A stretch of DNA of 64,000 bases from Paenibacillus faecis (GTDB lineage: Bacteria; Bacillota; Bacilli; Paenibacillales; Paenibacillaceae), in NCBI RefSeq assembly GCF_008084145.1, contig NZ_VSDO01000001.1:1130840-1194839 (forward strand), written 5' to 3'. A model generated the notes under the pieces. That model saw only the letters and a list, made by a program, of their open reading frames with translations. It ran no database searches and was not told the origin of the DNA. How positions within the stretch are numbered: position 1 is the first letter of the stretch; each line of letters begins with the position of its first letter. The translations under genes and the position numbers were made by a program. Shown piece after piece: positions 17,919 to 27,100 of the stretch.

Positions 17919-19058
17919 GTGCAAAAACAAAGGGTCTTGCTTTTGTCTGAGGGGTTTGGAGCCGGTCACACCCAGGCGGCATATGCGCTCTCGAGCAGTT
18001 TACGAAAAGTAGCGCCGCATGTGCAGACCAGAGTACTGGAACTGGGAAGCTTTTTAAATCCTAGAGTGGCGCCAATCATCATTACCGCCTATAAGAAAAC
18101 GGTGTCCACCCAGCCGCGGCTCGTCCGCATGATGTACCGCAGCAATTATAAGAAATCCTTAAACCGATTAACGACGCTTGCCTTACATCGGATATTTTAT
18201 ACGCGTACAATTCAGATTATCCGTCAATTGCATCCGGATGTGATTGTGTGTACCCATCCCATTCCCAGCGCGATCATATCGCGGATCAAGCGCCTTGAAC
18301 TGCTGGATGTGCCGCTCTGCACCGTCATTACTGATTATGACGCCCACGGAACCTGGGTCAGCCGGGAAGTGAACAGCTACCTCGTCTCCACCGATCAGGT
18401 CAAGCAAAAGCTGCTGGAACGGGGCGTGGAAGAGGAGAAAATAAGAATCACAGGCATCCCGGTTCATCCGAATTTTTGGGAACGCCATCGGAAAGAGGAT
18501 ATCCGGAGCCAATTCAACCTGAAAAATATGCCCACCGTGCTCGTTATGGGCGGTGGCTGGGGTTTTATGAAGGATGAAGCGGTCAACTCCCTGTTGGCCT
18601 CGTATCGTGAGCAGATTCAGATCATCTTCTGCTTCGGCAGCAATACGAAATCTCTGGAGAAGATGAAGAAGGACCCGCGCTTTATTCATCCGCATATCCA
18701 TCTGCTAGGCTTTACAAGGGAGATCGACAAGCTGATGGAGGTCTCCGACCTGCTGATCACGAAACCGGGAGGCATGACCTGCACGGAAGGATTAGCCAAA
18801 GGAATTCCGATGCTGTTTCACAAGCCCCTTCCCGGTCAGGAGGAAGAAAATTCGCAGTACTTCGCCTCCCAAGGCTGGGGTACCCCGATCGGCTCGCTCG
18901 ACGACATCACCGCCTGGATCAAACGGCTCACCAACAACTATGAAGAAGTGGTCCGTACCCGTGAGGAAGTGCTCGACCATATCGCCAGCTATTATCCGTT
19001 GCAAAGCGCACAAGCTATCATGGACCTGATCGAGGACAAAAAGGTTTTGGCGGAATAA
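17919..19058 (+). CDS. MGDG synthase / UgtP-like family 28 glycosyltransferase
   Basis: 379 residues. The N-terminal MGDG-synthase domain ('LLLSEGFGAGHTQAAYALSSSL', 'IVCTHPIPSAIISR', 'VITDYDAHGTWV') is followed by a C-terminal GT-B domain with 'VMGGGWGF' and 'LITKPGGMTCTEGLAKGIPML', the nucleotide-sugar site. Family members transfer glucose or galactose from UDP-sugar to diacylglycerol, at the inner membrane face, making glycolipids and lipoteichoic acid anchors. The start is GTG at 17919 with AAAGGTG seven bases upstream. It may be cotranscribed with the PAP2 gene, and ends at a strong terminator. Confidence 0.9.
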   Translation: MQKQRVLLLSEGFGAGHTQAAYALSSSLRKVAPHVQTRVLELGSFLNPRVAPIIITAYKKTVSTQPRLVRMMYRSNYKKSLNRLTTLALHRIFYTRTIQIIRQLHPDVIVCTHPIPSAIISRIKRLELLDVPLCTVITDYDAHGTWVSREVNSYLVSTDQVKQKLLERGVEEEKIRITGIPVHPNFWERHRKEDIRSQFNLKNMPTVLVMGGGWGFMKDEAVNSLLASYREQIQIIFCFGSNTKSLEKMKKDPRFIHPHIHLLGFTREIDKLMEVSDLLITKPGGMTCTEGLAKGIPMLFHKPLPGQEEENSQYFASQGWGTPIGSLDDITAWIKRLTNNYEEVVRTREEVLDHIASYYPLQSAQAIMDLIEDKKVLAE

Positions 19059-19083
19059 TCAATCAACATCATGCAGAAAAGCA

Positions 19084-19112
19084 AAAGGCCTCCGGAATTT
19101 CCGGAGGCCTTC
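19084..19112. terminator. Bidirectional terminator between the glycosyltransferase and trmB
   Basis: AAGGCCTCCGGAA and TTCCGGAGGCCTT are perfect arms, with TCTTT on one side and TTTTGCTT on the other, between two convergent genes. Confidence 0.88.
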
Positions 19113-19126
19113 TTTGCGGACGGCGA

Positions 19127-19834
19127 TTAAAACTCGTCCATTTTATGTGCGTGATAACGTTCTAGAGCCGCTTCCCCTATCTTGACTTCGCAGCGGTAGA
19201 TCGGCATCCCTTGTCCCACAAACTTGCTTTCGTACTCGGTCATCACGTGCTCCTCATTGATCCCTTCCCCGTGCAGGTTAAGCGATATGTTGCTCAACTG
19301 CAGCCCGCAAGCCGCAAAGGCATTAAGCGAAAACTGAAACAGCTCCCGGGAATCGGTTTTAAAGTGGATTTCCCCGTCCTCATTCAATAAGGAGCGGTAT
19401 TTGTCCAGGAAGCGCGGATGGGTCAGCCTACGCCGAGCATGCTTTTTCTTCGGCCACGGGTCGCTGAAATTCAAATAAATACGCGAGACCTCGCCCGGTG
19501 CAAAAAATTCTTCAATCGACTCTATGTTGCCGAGAGCCAGTCTGACATTGTGCGGATTGGCCCCGCTTTCGCCGCTCCAAATGTTGCGCACCTTTTCGCT
19601 GGCCCTGCGGATCAATTCATCATACATATCCATGCCCACAAAGTTGCAGTCCGGATGCTTGAAGCTCATCCCGCTGACAAATTGGCCTTTGCCCATACCC
19701 AATTCAATATGGAGAGGCCTGTCATCGCCGAACAACTGCGACCATTTTCCTTTATGCTCCCGGGGATTTAGAACTACCAGATCCTGCTGCTGCTCCAGAT
19801 TCTCCCGGATTCCCTTTCTGCCGCGTAAACGCAT
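19127..19834 (-). CDS. trmB: tRNA (guanine-46-N7)-methyltransferase
   Basis: A 235-residue SAM-dependent methyltransferase that makes m7G46 in the tRNA variable loop. Motifs are 'LHIELGMGKGQF' (SAM binding), 'NFVGMDMY', and the family signature 'YLNFSDPWPKKKHARRRL' with the catalytic Asp and tRNA-contacting basic residues. The start is preceded by GGCGGAGGAATGAG. The gene stands alone on the minus strand; a hairpin 115-155 bases upstream may lie in its leader. Confidence 0.96.
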   Translation of the reverse strand: MRLRGRKGIRENLEQQQDLVVLNPREHKGKWSQLFGDDRPLHIELGMGKGQFVSGMSFKHPDCNFVGMDMYDELIRRASEKVRNIWSGESGANPHNVRLALGNIESIEEFFAPGEVSRIYLNFSDPWPKKKHARRRLTHPRFLDKYRSLLNEDGEIHFKTDSRELFQFSLNAFAACGLQLSNISLNLHGEGINEEHVMTEYESKFVGQGMPIYRCEVKIGEAALERYHAHKMDEF

Positions 19835-20217
19835 CTCATTCCTCCGCCTTTATGTTTTGCCATAGCTTTATAACCATTACTGAAATATTGTGCCGAAGAT
19901 CAATCTAAAAGTAAAGGGATTATGACGAAGCACTGCAAAAAAATGAAAAAGGAATCCGGCACCGCCGGGGAGACGGTTCGCGAATTCCTTCTTCGATATA
20001 TTTTGGAATTGGGGTCCAAACGTAGTTTAGGTACAATTAAAATAACATAATCTGTAATTCATCGCAAGAAAACAAGGCGGGCCGGATGCCTTTTTTTCAT
20101 GATTTTTGATACAATGAGTGCTAGGGAAGCCGCTAAATTCAAGGATTTTGGGCATTTAACGGCATAAAACATATTTTTTTGACAACGTTATGACTTTATA
20201 GGATTAAAGGAGCAAAG
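19835..20217. other. Intergenic region with opposed terminator-like hairpins
   Basis: A minus-strand hairpin (19949-19990, AAGGAAT/ATTCCTT arms with an internal CCGGC/GCCGG stem, then TTTTTC) and a plus-strand hairpin (20074-20092, AAGGC/GCCTT, then TTTTTTT) lie back to back. A plus-strand promoter-like pair TTGGGG-17-TACAAT (20009-20037) would give a 54-base transcript ending at the second hairpin. No gene of usual size is present. Confidence 0.5.
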
Positions 20218-21168
20218 ATGATTAACACCCCATTAACGCCCCCCATGCTTTGGGGCGACAAACGATTTCATACCTGGAACACCGAGATGCGCAAACAGTT
20301 CGGGGAAAAGGTCTTTAAAGTCATGCTGGATGCCGGATTCACTTGTCCGAACCGGGACGGTTCGATCGCCAAAGGCGGATGCACGTTCTGCAGCGCACGG
20401 GGATCGGGCGACTTTGCGGGAAGCCGGCGAGACGACCTGGTGACCCAATTCAACAAAATTCGGGACCGCCAGCATTTGAAGTGGCCGAACGCGAAATATA
20501 TCGGCTATTTCCAGGCCTATACGAACACGTACGCCCCCGTCGAGGAGCTGAGGGAATATTACGAAGCGATTCTGGAGCAGCCGGGGGTTGTAGGCTTGTC
20601 GATCGCGACGCGCCCCGACTGTCTTCCCGATGATGTGGTCGATTATTTGGCCGAGTTGAACGAACGGACCTATCTTTGGGTGGAAATGGGCCTGCAAACG
20701 GTGCATGAATCCACGTCCGAACTGATTAACCGCGCGCACGATACGCAATGCTATCTGGAGGCCGTGGAGAAGCTCCGCAGGCGCAATATCCGGGTCTGCA
20801 CCCACATTATTTACGGGCTGCCGCAGGAAACGCACGAAATGATGCTTGAGACCGGACGCGCCGTGGCGAATATGGATGTGCAAGGCATCAAAATTCACCT
20901 GCTTCATCTGATGCGCAAAACCCCGATGGTCAAACAGTATGAAGCCGGGTTGCTGCGCTTTTTGGAAAAGGACGAGTATATCAAGCTTATCGTCGATACG
21001 CTCGAATTCTTGCCTCCCGAGATGATCGTGCACCGCCTTACCGGCGATGCCCCGCGCGATTTGCTGATCGGGCCGATGTGGAGCCTTAACAAGTGGGAAG
21101 TCCTGAACGGAATCGACGATGAACTGAAACGCCGGGACACCTGGCAGGGAAAATACTGGAGGGGATAG
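20218..21168 (+). CDS. mnmL: Radical SAM protein MnmL (YtqA), tRNA wobble-uridine modification
   Basis: 316 residues, TIGR01212/YtqA family. The 4Fe-4S ligands are in 'CPNRDGSIAKGGCTFC', followed by 'SARGSGDFAGS', a family hallmark. B. subtilis YtqA (MnmL) acts on cmnm5(s2)U at tRNA position 34 to give the aminomethyl form, which YtqB (MnmM) then methylates. The next gene here is that YtqB homologue, with start and stop only two bases apart, so the pair is translationally coupled. The start has AAAGGAGCAAAG. Confidence 0.92.
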   Translation: MINTPLTPPMLWGDKRFHTWNTEMRKQFGEKVFKVMLDAGFTCPNRDGSIAKGGCTFCSARGSGDFAGSRRDDLVTQFNKIRDRQHLKWPNAKYIGYFQAYTNTYAPVEELREYYEAILEQPGVVGLSIATRPDCLPDDVVDYLAELNERTYLWVEMGLQTVHESTSELINRAHDTQCYLEAVEKLRRRNIRVCTHIIYGLPQETHEMMLETGRAVANMDVQGIKIHLLHLMRKTPMVKQYEAGLLRFLEKDEYIKLIVDTLEFLPPEMIVHRLTGDAPRDLLIGPMWSLNKWEVLNGIDDELKRRDTWQGKYWRG

Positions 21169-21170
21169 TC

Positions 21171-21761
21171 ATGGGATTTCTCTCGGTGCTGAGTTTTGCG
21201 CATAAACTCGTCGGCGAGCGGCTGCAGCCCGGCGACGCCGCCGTGGACGCCACGGCCGGAACGGGGGCGGATACGCTGTTTCTCGCCAGGGTCTGCGGCC
21301 CGCGCGGGCGGATATTCGCCTTCGATATCCAGGCCGAGGCCCTGGCCCTGACGCAAGCCAGGCTGCTCAAGGAAGAGCCGGCCTTGCTTCCGGCGGTGAC
21401 CTTGCTCCAGCAAAGTCACGCGGAGATGGCCCAGGCGCTGCCCGGCGATATTTGCGGCAAGCTGGGCGCCGTCATGTTCAACTTGGGCTTTCTGCCCGCC
21501 GCGGGGGCGGATCCGTCCCTCATTACCCAGACGAGCAGCACTTTGCATGCTCTGGATGCGGCACTCCGGCTGCTGCGGCCGCGAGGCATTCTGACCGCCG
21601 TGTTATATCCGGGACATGCGGGAGGCGATGAGGAAGCGGCGGCGGTGGAATCCTGGGCGGCCGCCCTGCCGCAGGCGGCGGCGCAAGCGATCGTGTACCG
21701 GCAGCCGCAGAAGCCGGCCGCTCCGTATTTGATCGCCGTCGAAAAAAAACAACAACAATAG
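21171..21761 (+). CDS. mnmM: tRNA aminomethyl-uridine methyltransferase MnmM (YtqB)
   Basis: A 196-residue class I methyltransferase. SAM binding is by 'VDATAGTGADTLFLA' and 'FAFDIQ', and the family-specific 'FNLGFLPAAGADPSLITQTSST' follows. YtqB converts nm5(s2)U34 to mnm5(s2)U34 in Bacillus tRNA, replacing the C-terminal half of the E. coli MnmC protein. It directly follows mnmL. The DNA here is noticeably richer in GC than the upstream genes, but codon pattern and context look native. Confidence 0.9.
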   Translation: MGFLSVLSFAHKLVGERLQPGDAAVDATAGTGADTLFLARVCGPRGRIFAFDIQAEALALTQARLLKEEPALLPAVTLLQQSHAEMAQALPGDICGKLGAVMFNLGFLPAAGADPSLITQTSSTLHALDAALRLLRPRGILTAVLYPGHAGGDEEAAAVESWAAALPQAAAQAIVYRQPQKPAAPYLIAVEKKQQQ

Positions 21762-21771
21762 GGGGATTCCG

Positions 21772-22167
21772 ATGTCAGTAAAAAAAATCGAGCATGTTGG
21801 GATTCGGGTTACGGCCCTGGAAGATTCCATTGAATTTTACGTCCGCGTGATCGGCCTCAGGCACCTGCATACTGTCGGCGAGGTCGGAGAAGCGCTGAGG
21901 CTGGCCTTTCTGACCTTTCCGGGGCAGGAATCGGTGGAGTTGGAGCTGATTTATGTCCGTGACGGGGAAGAGCTTCCACGGGAAGGCAGAGTCCATCATA
22001 TCGCCTTTACGGTGGCGAACATCGAAGAGGAATACGCCCGGATTTCACGCCTCGGCTTGTCCGGGCTGGACCCGGAAATCCGCTCTCTGCCTAACGGCAG
22101 CCGGTTCTTCTTTTTCAACGGGCCGGACGGGGAACGAATCGAGTTTTTTGAGCCATCACTCCATTAA
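21772..22167 (+). CDS. VOC-family protein (glyoxalase / methylmalonyl-CoA epimerase-like)
   Basis: 131 residues in two beta-alpha-beta-beta-beta modules. Likely metal ligands are His in 'KIEHVGIRV', the acidic residue in 'SVELELIYVRDGE', His in 'RVHHIAFTV' and Glu in 'GERIEFFEP', a pattern shared with methylmalonyl-CoA epimerases and lactoylglutathione lyases. The exact substrate is unclear. GGGGGATTCCG precedes the ATG, and the gene follows mnmM by 10 bases in the same operon. Confidence 0.85.
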   Translation: MSVKKIEHVGIRVTALEDSIEFYVRVIGLRHLHTVGEVGEALRLAFLTFPGQESVELELIYVRDGEELPREGRVHHIAFTVANIEEEYARISRLGLSGLDPEIRSLPNGSRFFFFNGPDGERIEFFEPSLH

Positions 22168-22182
22168 AGGAAGTGCTACCCA

Positions 22183-23115
22183 ATGCAACAGCAAACCTTT
22201 ACCTTCGGCAATGACGCGGGGCATCAGGTGTTCGTCTACCTTTGGACCCCTGCCCCCTCCGTTCGCCTCCGGGGCGTGCTGCAGATCGCTCACGGCATGA
22301 GCGAGACGGCGGAACGGTACCGTCGGTTTGCCGAGGCGCTGACCCAAGCGGGCTTTGCCGTGTACGCCAACGACCACAGGGGACACGGGCGGACGGCGGC
22401 GAACCCGGGGCAGCTCGGCTGGCCGGGACCCGACGGCCTGAACGGAATGGTCCGGGATATGATCGAGGTCGGCAGAGGCGCCAGGAACGATCATCCCGAT
22501 CTTCCCCTGTTTCTGATGGGGCACAGCATGGGCTCTTTTTTGACGCAAAAGACGATGTACACCGCCCCGGAACTTTACAGCGGCTTCATCCTCTCGGGAA
22601 CCAACGGGCCGCGGGGAATGCTCTCCTTCGGCCAGCAACTGGCCCGGTGGCAGGCGGTCTTCCAGGGACAGGAGCACCCGAGTCTGCTGCTCAACGCGCT
22701 CTCGTTCGGTAGCTTTAATCGCGCTTTCCTGCCGATGCGCACGCCATTCGATTGGCTTTCCCGCGACCAGCGGGAGGTCGACCGGTTCATCGAAAATCCG
22801 CTCTGCGGATTTATCTGCAGCGCCGGATTCTTCCAAGGACTGTTCGGATTGCTTCGCGAGATTCATCGGCCGGAGCTCATGCGGAAAATCCCCAGGGACA
22901 AACCCGTATACGTGTTCGGAGGCGACCGCGATCCGGTCGGCTTGAACGGAAAAGGCGTCGGCCGTCTTATCGCCCTGTACAAGAAACTGGGGATCGAAGA
23001 TCTCGAAGTCAAATTGTACCCGGAAGGCCGGCATGAAATGCTTAACGAAATCAACCGGGACGAGGTGACCGCGGATGCGCTCGCTTGGCTTGAAAGGCAC
23101 TTGCCTTCGGCATAA
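22183..23115 (+). CDS. Alpha/beta hydrolase (monoacylglycerol lipase / lysophospholipase-like)
   Basis: A 310-residue cytosolic hydrolase of the Hydrolase_4 group. The nucleophile elbow 'LMGHSMGSF' holds the catalytic serine, Asp lies in 'YVFGGDRDPVG' and His in 'EGRHEMLNE'. 'VLQIAHGMSETAERY' forms the oxyanion region. Length and motifs fit monoacylglycerol lipases. It is the last gene of the mnmL operon, 15 bases after the VOC gene, with AAAGGAAG as ribosome site. No clear terminator follows. Confidence 0.88.
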   Translation: MQQQTFTFGNDAGHQVFVYLWTPAPSVRLRGVLQIAHGMSETAERYRRFAEALTQAGFAVYANDHRGHGRTAANPGQLGWPGPDGLNGMVRDMIEVGRGARNDHPDLPLFLMGHSMGSFLTQKTMYTAPELYSGFILSGTNGPRGMLSFGQQLARWQAVFQGQEHPSLLLNALSFGSFNRAFLPMRTPFDWLSRDQREVDRFIENPLCGFICSAGFFQGLFGLLREIHRPELMRKIPRDKPVYVFGGDRDPVGLNGKGVGRLIALYKKLGIEDLEVKLYPEGRHEMLNEINRDEVTADALAWLERHLPSA

Positions 23116-23329
23116 TTTAGCCGGCTCGGCTTGACTCGTCAATCGACCGGTTTCGCCACCACAGCGGCGACAAATGGCGACAAATAACGGATGAACTTTC
23201 CCTGTTGTTTGTCGCTTTGTTTTGTTTGTGCGCGATGGCGATCCGACCGGATTGTAGTCACCTAATCCCGACTGACAGGGGGCACCAGGAAGCGGCGCGG
23301 CGAGTTGGATCTAACCCCCCGCAAGCCAC

Positions 23330-23545
23330 CCACCGCATAGCGGCCATTTGGGGCGCTATTTGCGCCCGATTCGTCTCCCGGGGCAAAATAGCGGCCAAAA
23401 AGGGCCTTATTACTCTGATGCGGGCCCCAAAATCAGGTTTTGACCCGCTTTTCTAAAAAATAAGGGCCCAAAAGTCCGCTATTTCATACCGATGAGCCAA
23501 ATTCGACAAAATAGCGCCTCTAAAGACGCTTATTCCTCGGTACTT
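23330..23545. repeat. Family B hairpin repeats (ATAGCGGCC type)
   Basis: A chain of small hairpins built from AATAGCGGCC...GGxCGCTATT arms: around 23338-23368, 23396-23425, 23459-23492 and 23509-23533, the last preceded by CAAATTCGACAAAATAGCG. The same AATTCGAxAAAATAG linker is found in the copy at 42131-42245. Confidence 0.7.
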
Positions 23546-23597
23546 TAAAGTGGAGCTGGCCGCTGACAAATTTCTGCGTGATTCAATGGCATATGCC

Positions 23598-23643
23598 ACG
23601 CCAACGCATACGCCATGCCAGGGCACACGCCAACGCATACGCC
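23598..23643. repeat. Short direct repeat ACGCCAACGCATACGCC
   Basis: The 17-base sequence occurs at 23598-23614 and 23627-23643, within an irregular run of GC/ATACGCC words that extends to about 23685. No function is evident. Confidence 0.7.
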
Positions 23644-23815
23644 GTGTAAACGCGTACGGCATGCCGACGTATACGCCACGCTGGAGAAATCATGCGGCCG
23701 GATTCAGCGCCAACGATTGCAGTAGCGTACCCCCTTACCCTTTAAATCATCCCCCACTTGCTTCCAACCCGCTAGTAAGGCGCTCGCTCCAACCGTCCCA
23801 CTCAACAACACACGT

Positions 23816-24007
23816 AAATTCCTGCAAATCTGCAGGTTTTTTTCCCGATTTGAACCCCATTTCATAAATACCTGCAAATCTGCAGGCATTTTGGGCAGCA
23901 AACGCCCGTTTCTCAGAATCGTCCGGAAATTCCTGCATTTTTGCATCCTTTTGCTTTTTGTTAAAGAGAATGAGCGGAAATTCCTGCACTTTTGCATCTT
24001 TTTTTGT
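23816..24007 (+). repeat. Family A element, four phased units (copy 1)
   Basis: Units of the form AAATTCCTGCA-N4-TGCA(GG/TC)TTTT begin at 23816, 23866, 23927 and 23978, giving spacings of 50, 61 and 51 bases. Unit 1 is a hairpin CCTGCA/TGCAGG followed by seven T. The second copy at 40181-40370 keeps almost the same spacing although the sequence between units has diverged. Confidence 0.85.
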
Positions 24008-24036
24008 TTGCCCGGGCTAAATCCACACTTAAAAAA

Positions 24037-24073
24037 GCTGCCCCGTTCGTCTTCACAAGACAAACGGGACAGC
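24037..24073 (-). terminator. Terminator of the HAMP hybrid kinase gene
   Basis: GCTGTCCCGTTTGTC pairs with GACGAACGGGGCAGC (two mismatches) and is followed by TTTTTTAAG on the minus strand. Confidence 0.85.
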
Positions 24074-24090
24074 CGTACTCACGAGCCAAC

Positions 24091-24121
24091 CTCTTCCTCT
24101 TCCTCTTCCTCTTCCTCTTCC
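24091..24121. repeat. Hexanucleotide simple repeat (CTCTTC)5
   Basis: Five tandem CTCTTC units, GAAGAG on the minus strand, lie two bases past the kinase stop codon. In frame they would read Glu-Glu if the stop were bypassed. Confidence 0.85.
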
Positions 24122-24123
24122 CC

Positions 24124-27100
24124 TTACTCCCCTTCCGCATCCTCCGGTGCGGCGTTGCCTTCTTCCTCCTGAGGCTGGTCCAGCCAGCTCCGGATCATCG
24201 AAAGCAGTTGAGCGCTGTTCACCGGCTTCGTGATGTAGTCGGATGCCCCGGCTTCCAGGCAGGCCTCCCGGTCCCCGCTCATCGCCTTGGCCGTCAGCGC
24301 GATAATCGGCAGATCCCGGAACTCCGGCTTTTGCCGGATGGCCCGTGTCGTTTCGTAGCCGTCCATGATCGGCATCATAATATCCATCAGCACGATTTCG
24401 ATCGAAGGGGTATTCTCCAGAATCTGAATGGCCTCCTGCCCGTTCTCGGCCGGAATCACCTTCATATTGTGCCGTTCCAGAATCGTGGTCAGCGCAAAAA
24501 TATTCCGGATATCGTCATCGACGACAAGAACCTGCTTCGACTTGATCATCTCGTCCGATTCATGCAGCTTCACCAGCGTTTGCCGCGATTCGTCCGGCAG
24601 ATTCTCCGCCTTCCGGTGCAGGTACAAGCTGGTTTCGTCCATCATCTGCACCGGAGTCTTGACCTCCTTGATCACGGAGGACTTCATCAGATCCTCGAGC
24701 TGGTTTTCCTGCTCCGGCGTCCACTTCCGCTGCCGGTTCAGGATGATCGGCACGGCTTTGTTCTGCATATTTTTGTGAATATCGTAAATCAAGCCGAACA
24801 CATCCGTGCCGCCCAGGTCGTTGTCGATCAAGATGACGTCGAACCTCTTCGCTTTCAACTGATTTAGCGCCTTGCGGCCGGTGTCGCAAGCTACAATTTC
24901 AAGGTCGTTGTTATCCAGCAGCTCCACCGATTCCTTCCGGCGCGCCTCGTCGCTCATGACGATCAACAGCCGGTGGGTGTCCCGGTTTGAGAACTCCCGC
25001 AGTTGATCCAGCTTCGACTCCAGCTCTTCATTGGAAACCGGTTTGCGGATGTATTCGTAGACGCCTTTCTGCCGCAGCTCGATCTCATCGTCCTCTACCG
25101 TAATAACGCAAATCGGGATATGCCGTACGCTGAGATCGTTTTTCAACTGGTCGATGATGAGCCAGCCATCCATATCCTTCAACCGCAAATCCAGCGTGAT
25201 GGCATCCGGCCGATACTTCTGGGCAAGCTCCAAAGCCCCGGTTCCCCGGGTGGTGATAATTCCCTTGATCCCTTTTTTATGCAGCACATCGAGAAGAATT
25301 TCGTTAAACTTCACATCATCTTCCACGATCAAAAATACGGAATCCCCCGGCTGAATCGAATCCCGGTCATCCCGGATCACCCGTTCTTCCTTCGTCACGC
25401 CGGACCGCTTCGGTTCTCGCGGCGAGACGTCGATGACTTCCGGGACATAACGCGCGGCCGAAGCGGGCTCCGAGACCGTCTCGGCGTCTTCCTCGGGCTC
25501 ATGGCCCGGAATGTCCGTATACAGCGGCAGATACAAGTTAAAGACACTGCCTTTGTTCACGACGCTGTACAGCGTAATTTCTCCGCCGAGCAGGGTCGCG
25601 ATCTCCCGGGAGATCGCGAGACCCAGGCCGGTTCCTCCGTATTCCCGGCTCGTGCTGCCGTCGGCCTGCTGAAACGCCTCGAAAATAATCGCCTGTTTGT
25701 CGACAGGGATACCGATCCCCGTATCGCTGACGGAGAAGCAAATGACTTCCTTCGCCCGGTTCAGTTTCTCGTTTCCGGCGCTCCAACCGTCCTCGGCTTT
25801 GCGGACGTGCAGTAAAACCTGGCCTTTCTCCGTAAATTTGAACGCGTTGGAGAGCAAGTTCTTCAGCACTTGCTGCAGCCGTTTCGGATCGGTCACCAGG
25901 CTTTCCGGAAGATTCCGGTCCAGCTTGACCGCGAAGTCCAGCTGCTTCTGTTCCGCCATATGGAGGAAGGTTCGCTCCAGGCTTCCTTTGATTTCCTTCA
26001 GCTTAATCTCGTTGTAATCCGCGGTCACCGTGCCCGACTCGATCTTCGACAGGTCGAGAATGTCATTGATGAGCTCCAGCAGCTCCGTCCCCGCGTCCTG
26101 GATCGTCTGGGCGAATTTCACTTGGGAATCCGTCAGATTCCGGTCGGGATTTTCCGCCAGTTGCTCGGCCAGGAGAAGAAGGGAGTTCAGCGGCGTGCGC
26201 AGTTCATGGGACATATTGGCCAAAAATTCGGATTTATAGCGGGATGTTAAGGCCAACTGCTCCGCCTTCTCCTCCAGCACGCGTTTCGCGATTTCGACCT
26301 CGTTGTTTTTGCTTTCGACCTCGGCTTTCTGCAGTACGAGCAGCCGGGCTTTTTCCTCCAGCTCCTCGTTCGTTTTCTGCAGTTCCAACTGCTGGTTCTG
26401 CAGTTCCTCCGTCAAGGATTGGGATTGCATAAGCAGTTCTTCGGTCCGGCGGTTCGCCTGCATCGTGTTGATCACGATGCCGATCGATTCCGTCAACTGG
26501 TCAAGGAAGTCGAGGTCGATCGCGGTAAACCGGCGGAAACTGGCAAGCTCCAGGACCGCAAGCACCTGATCCTCAAAAATGATCGGGAGCAGCACGATAT
26601 TCAACGGAGCCGCCTCGCCGAGACCCGACGAGATCACGACGTAATCCTCGGGCACATTCGTCAGCAGGATGCGCTGCTTCTCGATCAGGCATTGGCCGAC
26701 AAGCCCTTCGCCCGCCTTGAATTGATTGGACAAATGCTTCCGCTGCTGGTAAGCGTAGCTGGCGAACAGCACCAAGGTCGGCTCGCCGCCGATCTGCTCG
26801 TTGATGTACATCACTCCATGCTGCATGGAAACAAGCGGAGCCAGCTCCGACAAAATCATGCGGGAGACCGCGTACAAATCACGCTGGCCCTGCAGCAGAC
26901 GGGAGAACTTGGCCAAATTCGTCTTGAGCCAATCCTGCTCGGTGTTGATCCGGGTCGTCTCTTTGAGATTACGGATCATTTCATTTACGTTATCCTTCAA
27001 TACGGCCACTTCGCCGGCCGCGGCGACATCGATGCTGCGGGACAAATCTCCCTTTGTCACCGCGGTGGCGACGGTGGTGATGGCGCGGACCTGCGAGGTC

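Larger units (their letters stand above)
23116..24123. other. Gene-free kilobase made of intergenic repeats
   Basis: Between the hydrolase and the HAMP kinase lie family B hairpins (23330-23545), a short degenerate tandem repeat (23598-23685), a four-unit family A element (23816-24007), the kinase terminator (24037-24073) and a hexanucleotide repeat (24091-24121). Open frames on the minus strand only translate the repeats and are not called. Confidence 0.75.

Noticed and set aside
23704-24063. Open frames on the minus strand translating family A repeats
   Set aside because: Unit spacings are not multiples of three, the frames differ between the two elements, and no ribosome site is present.
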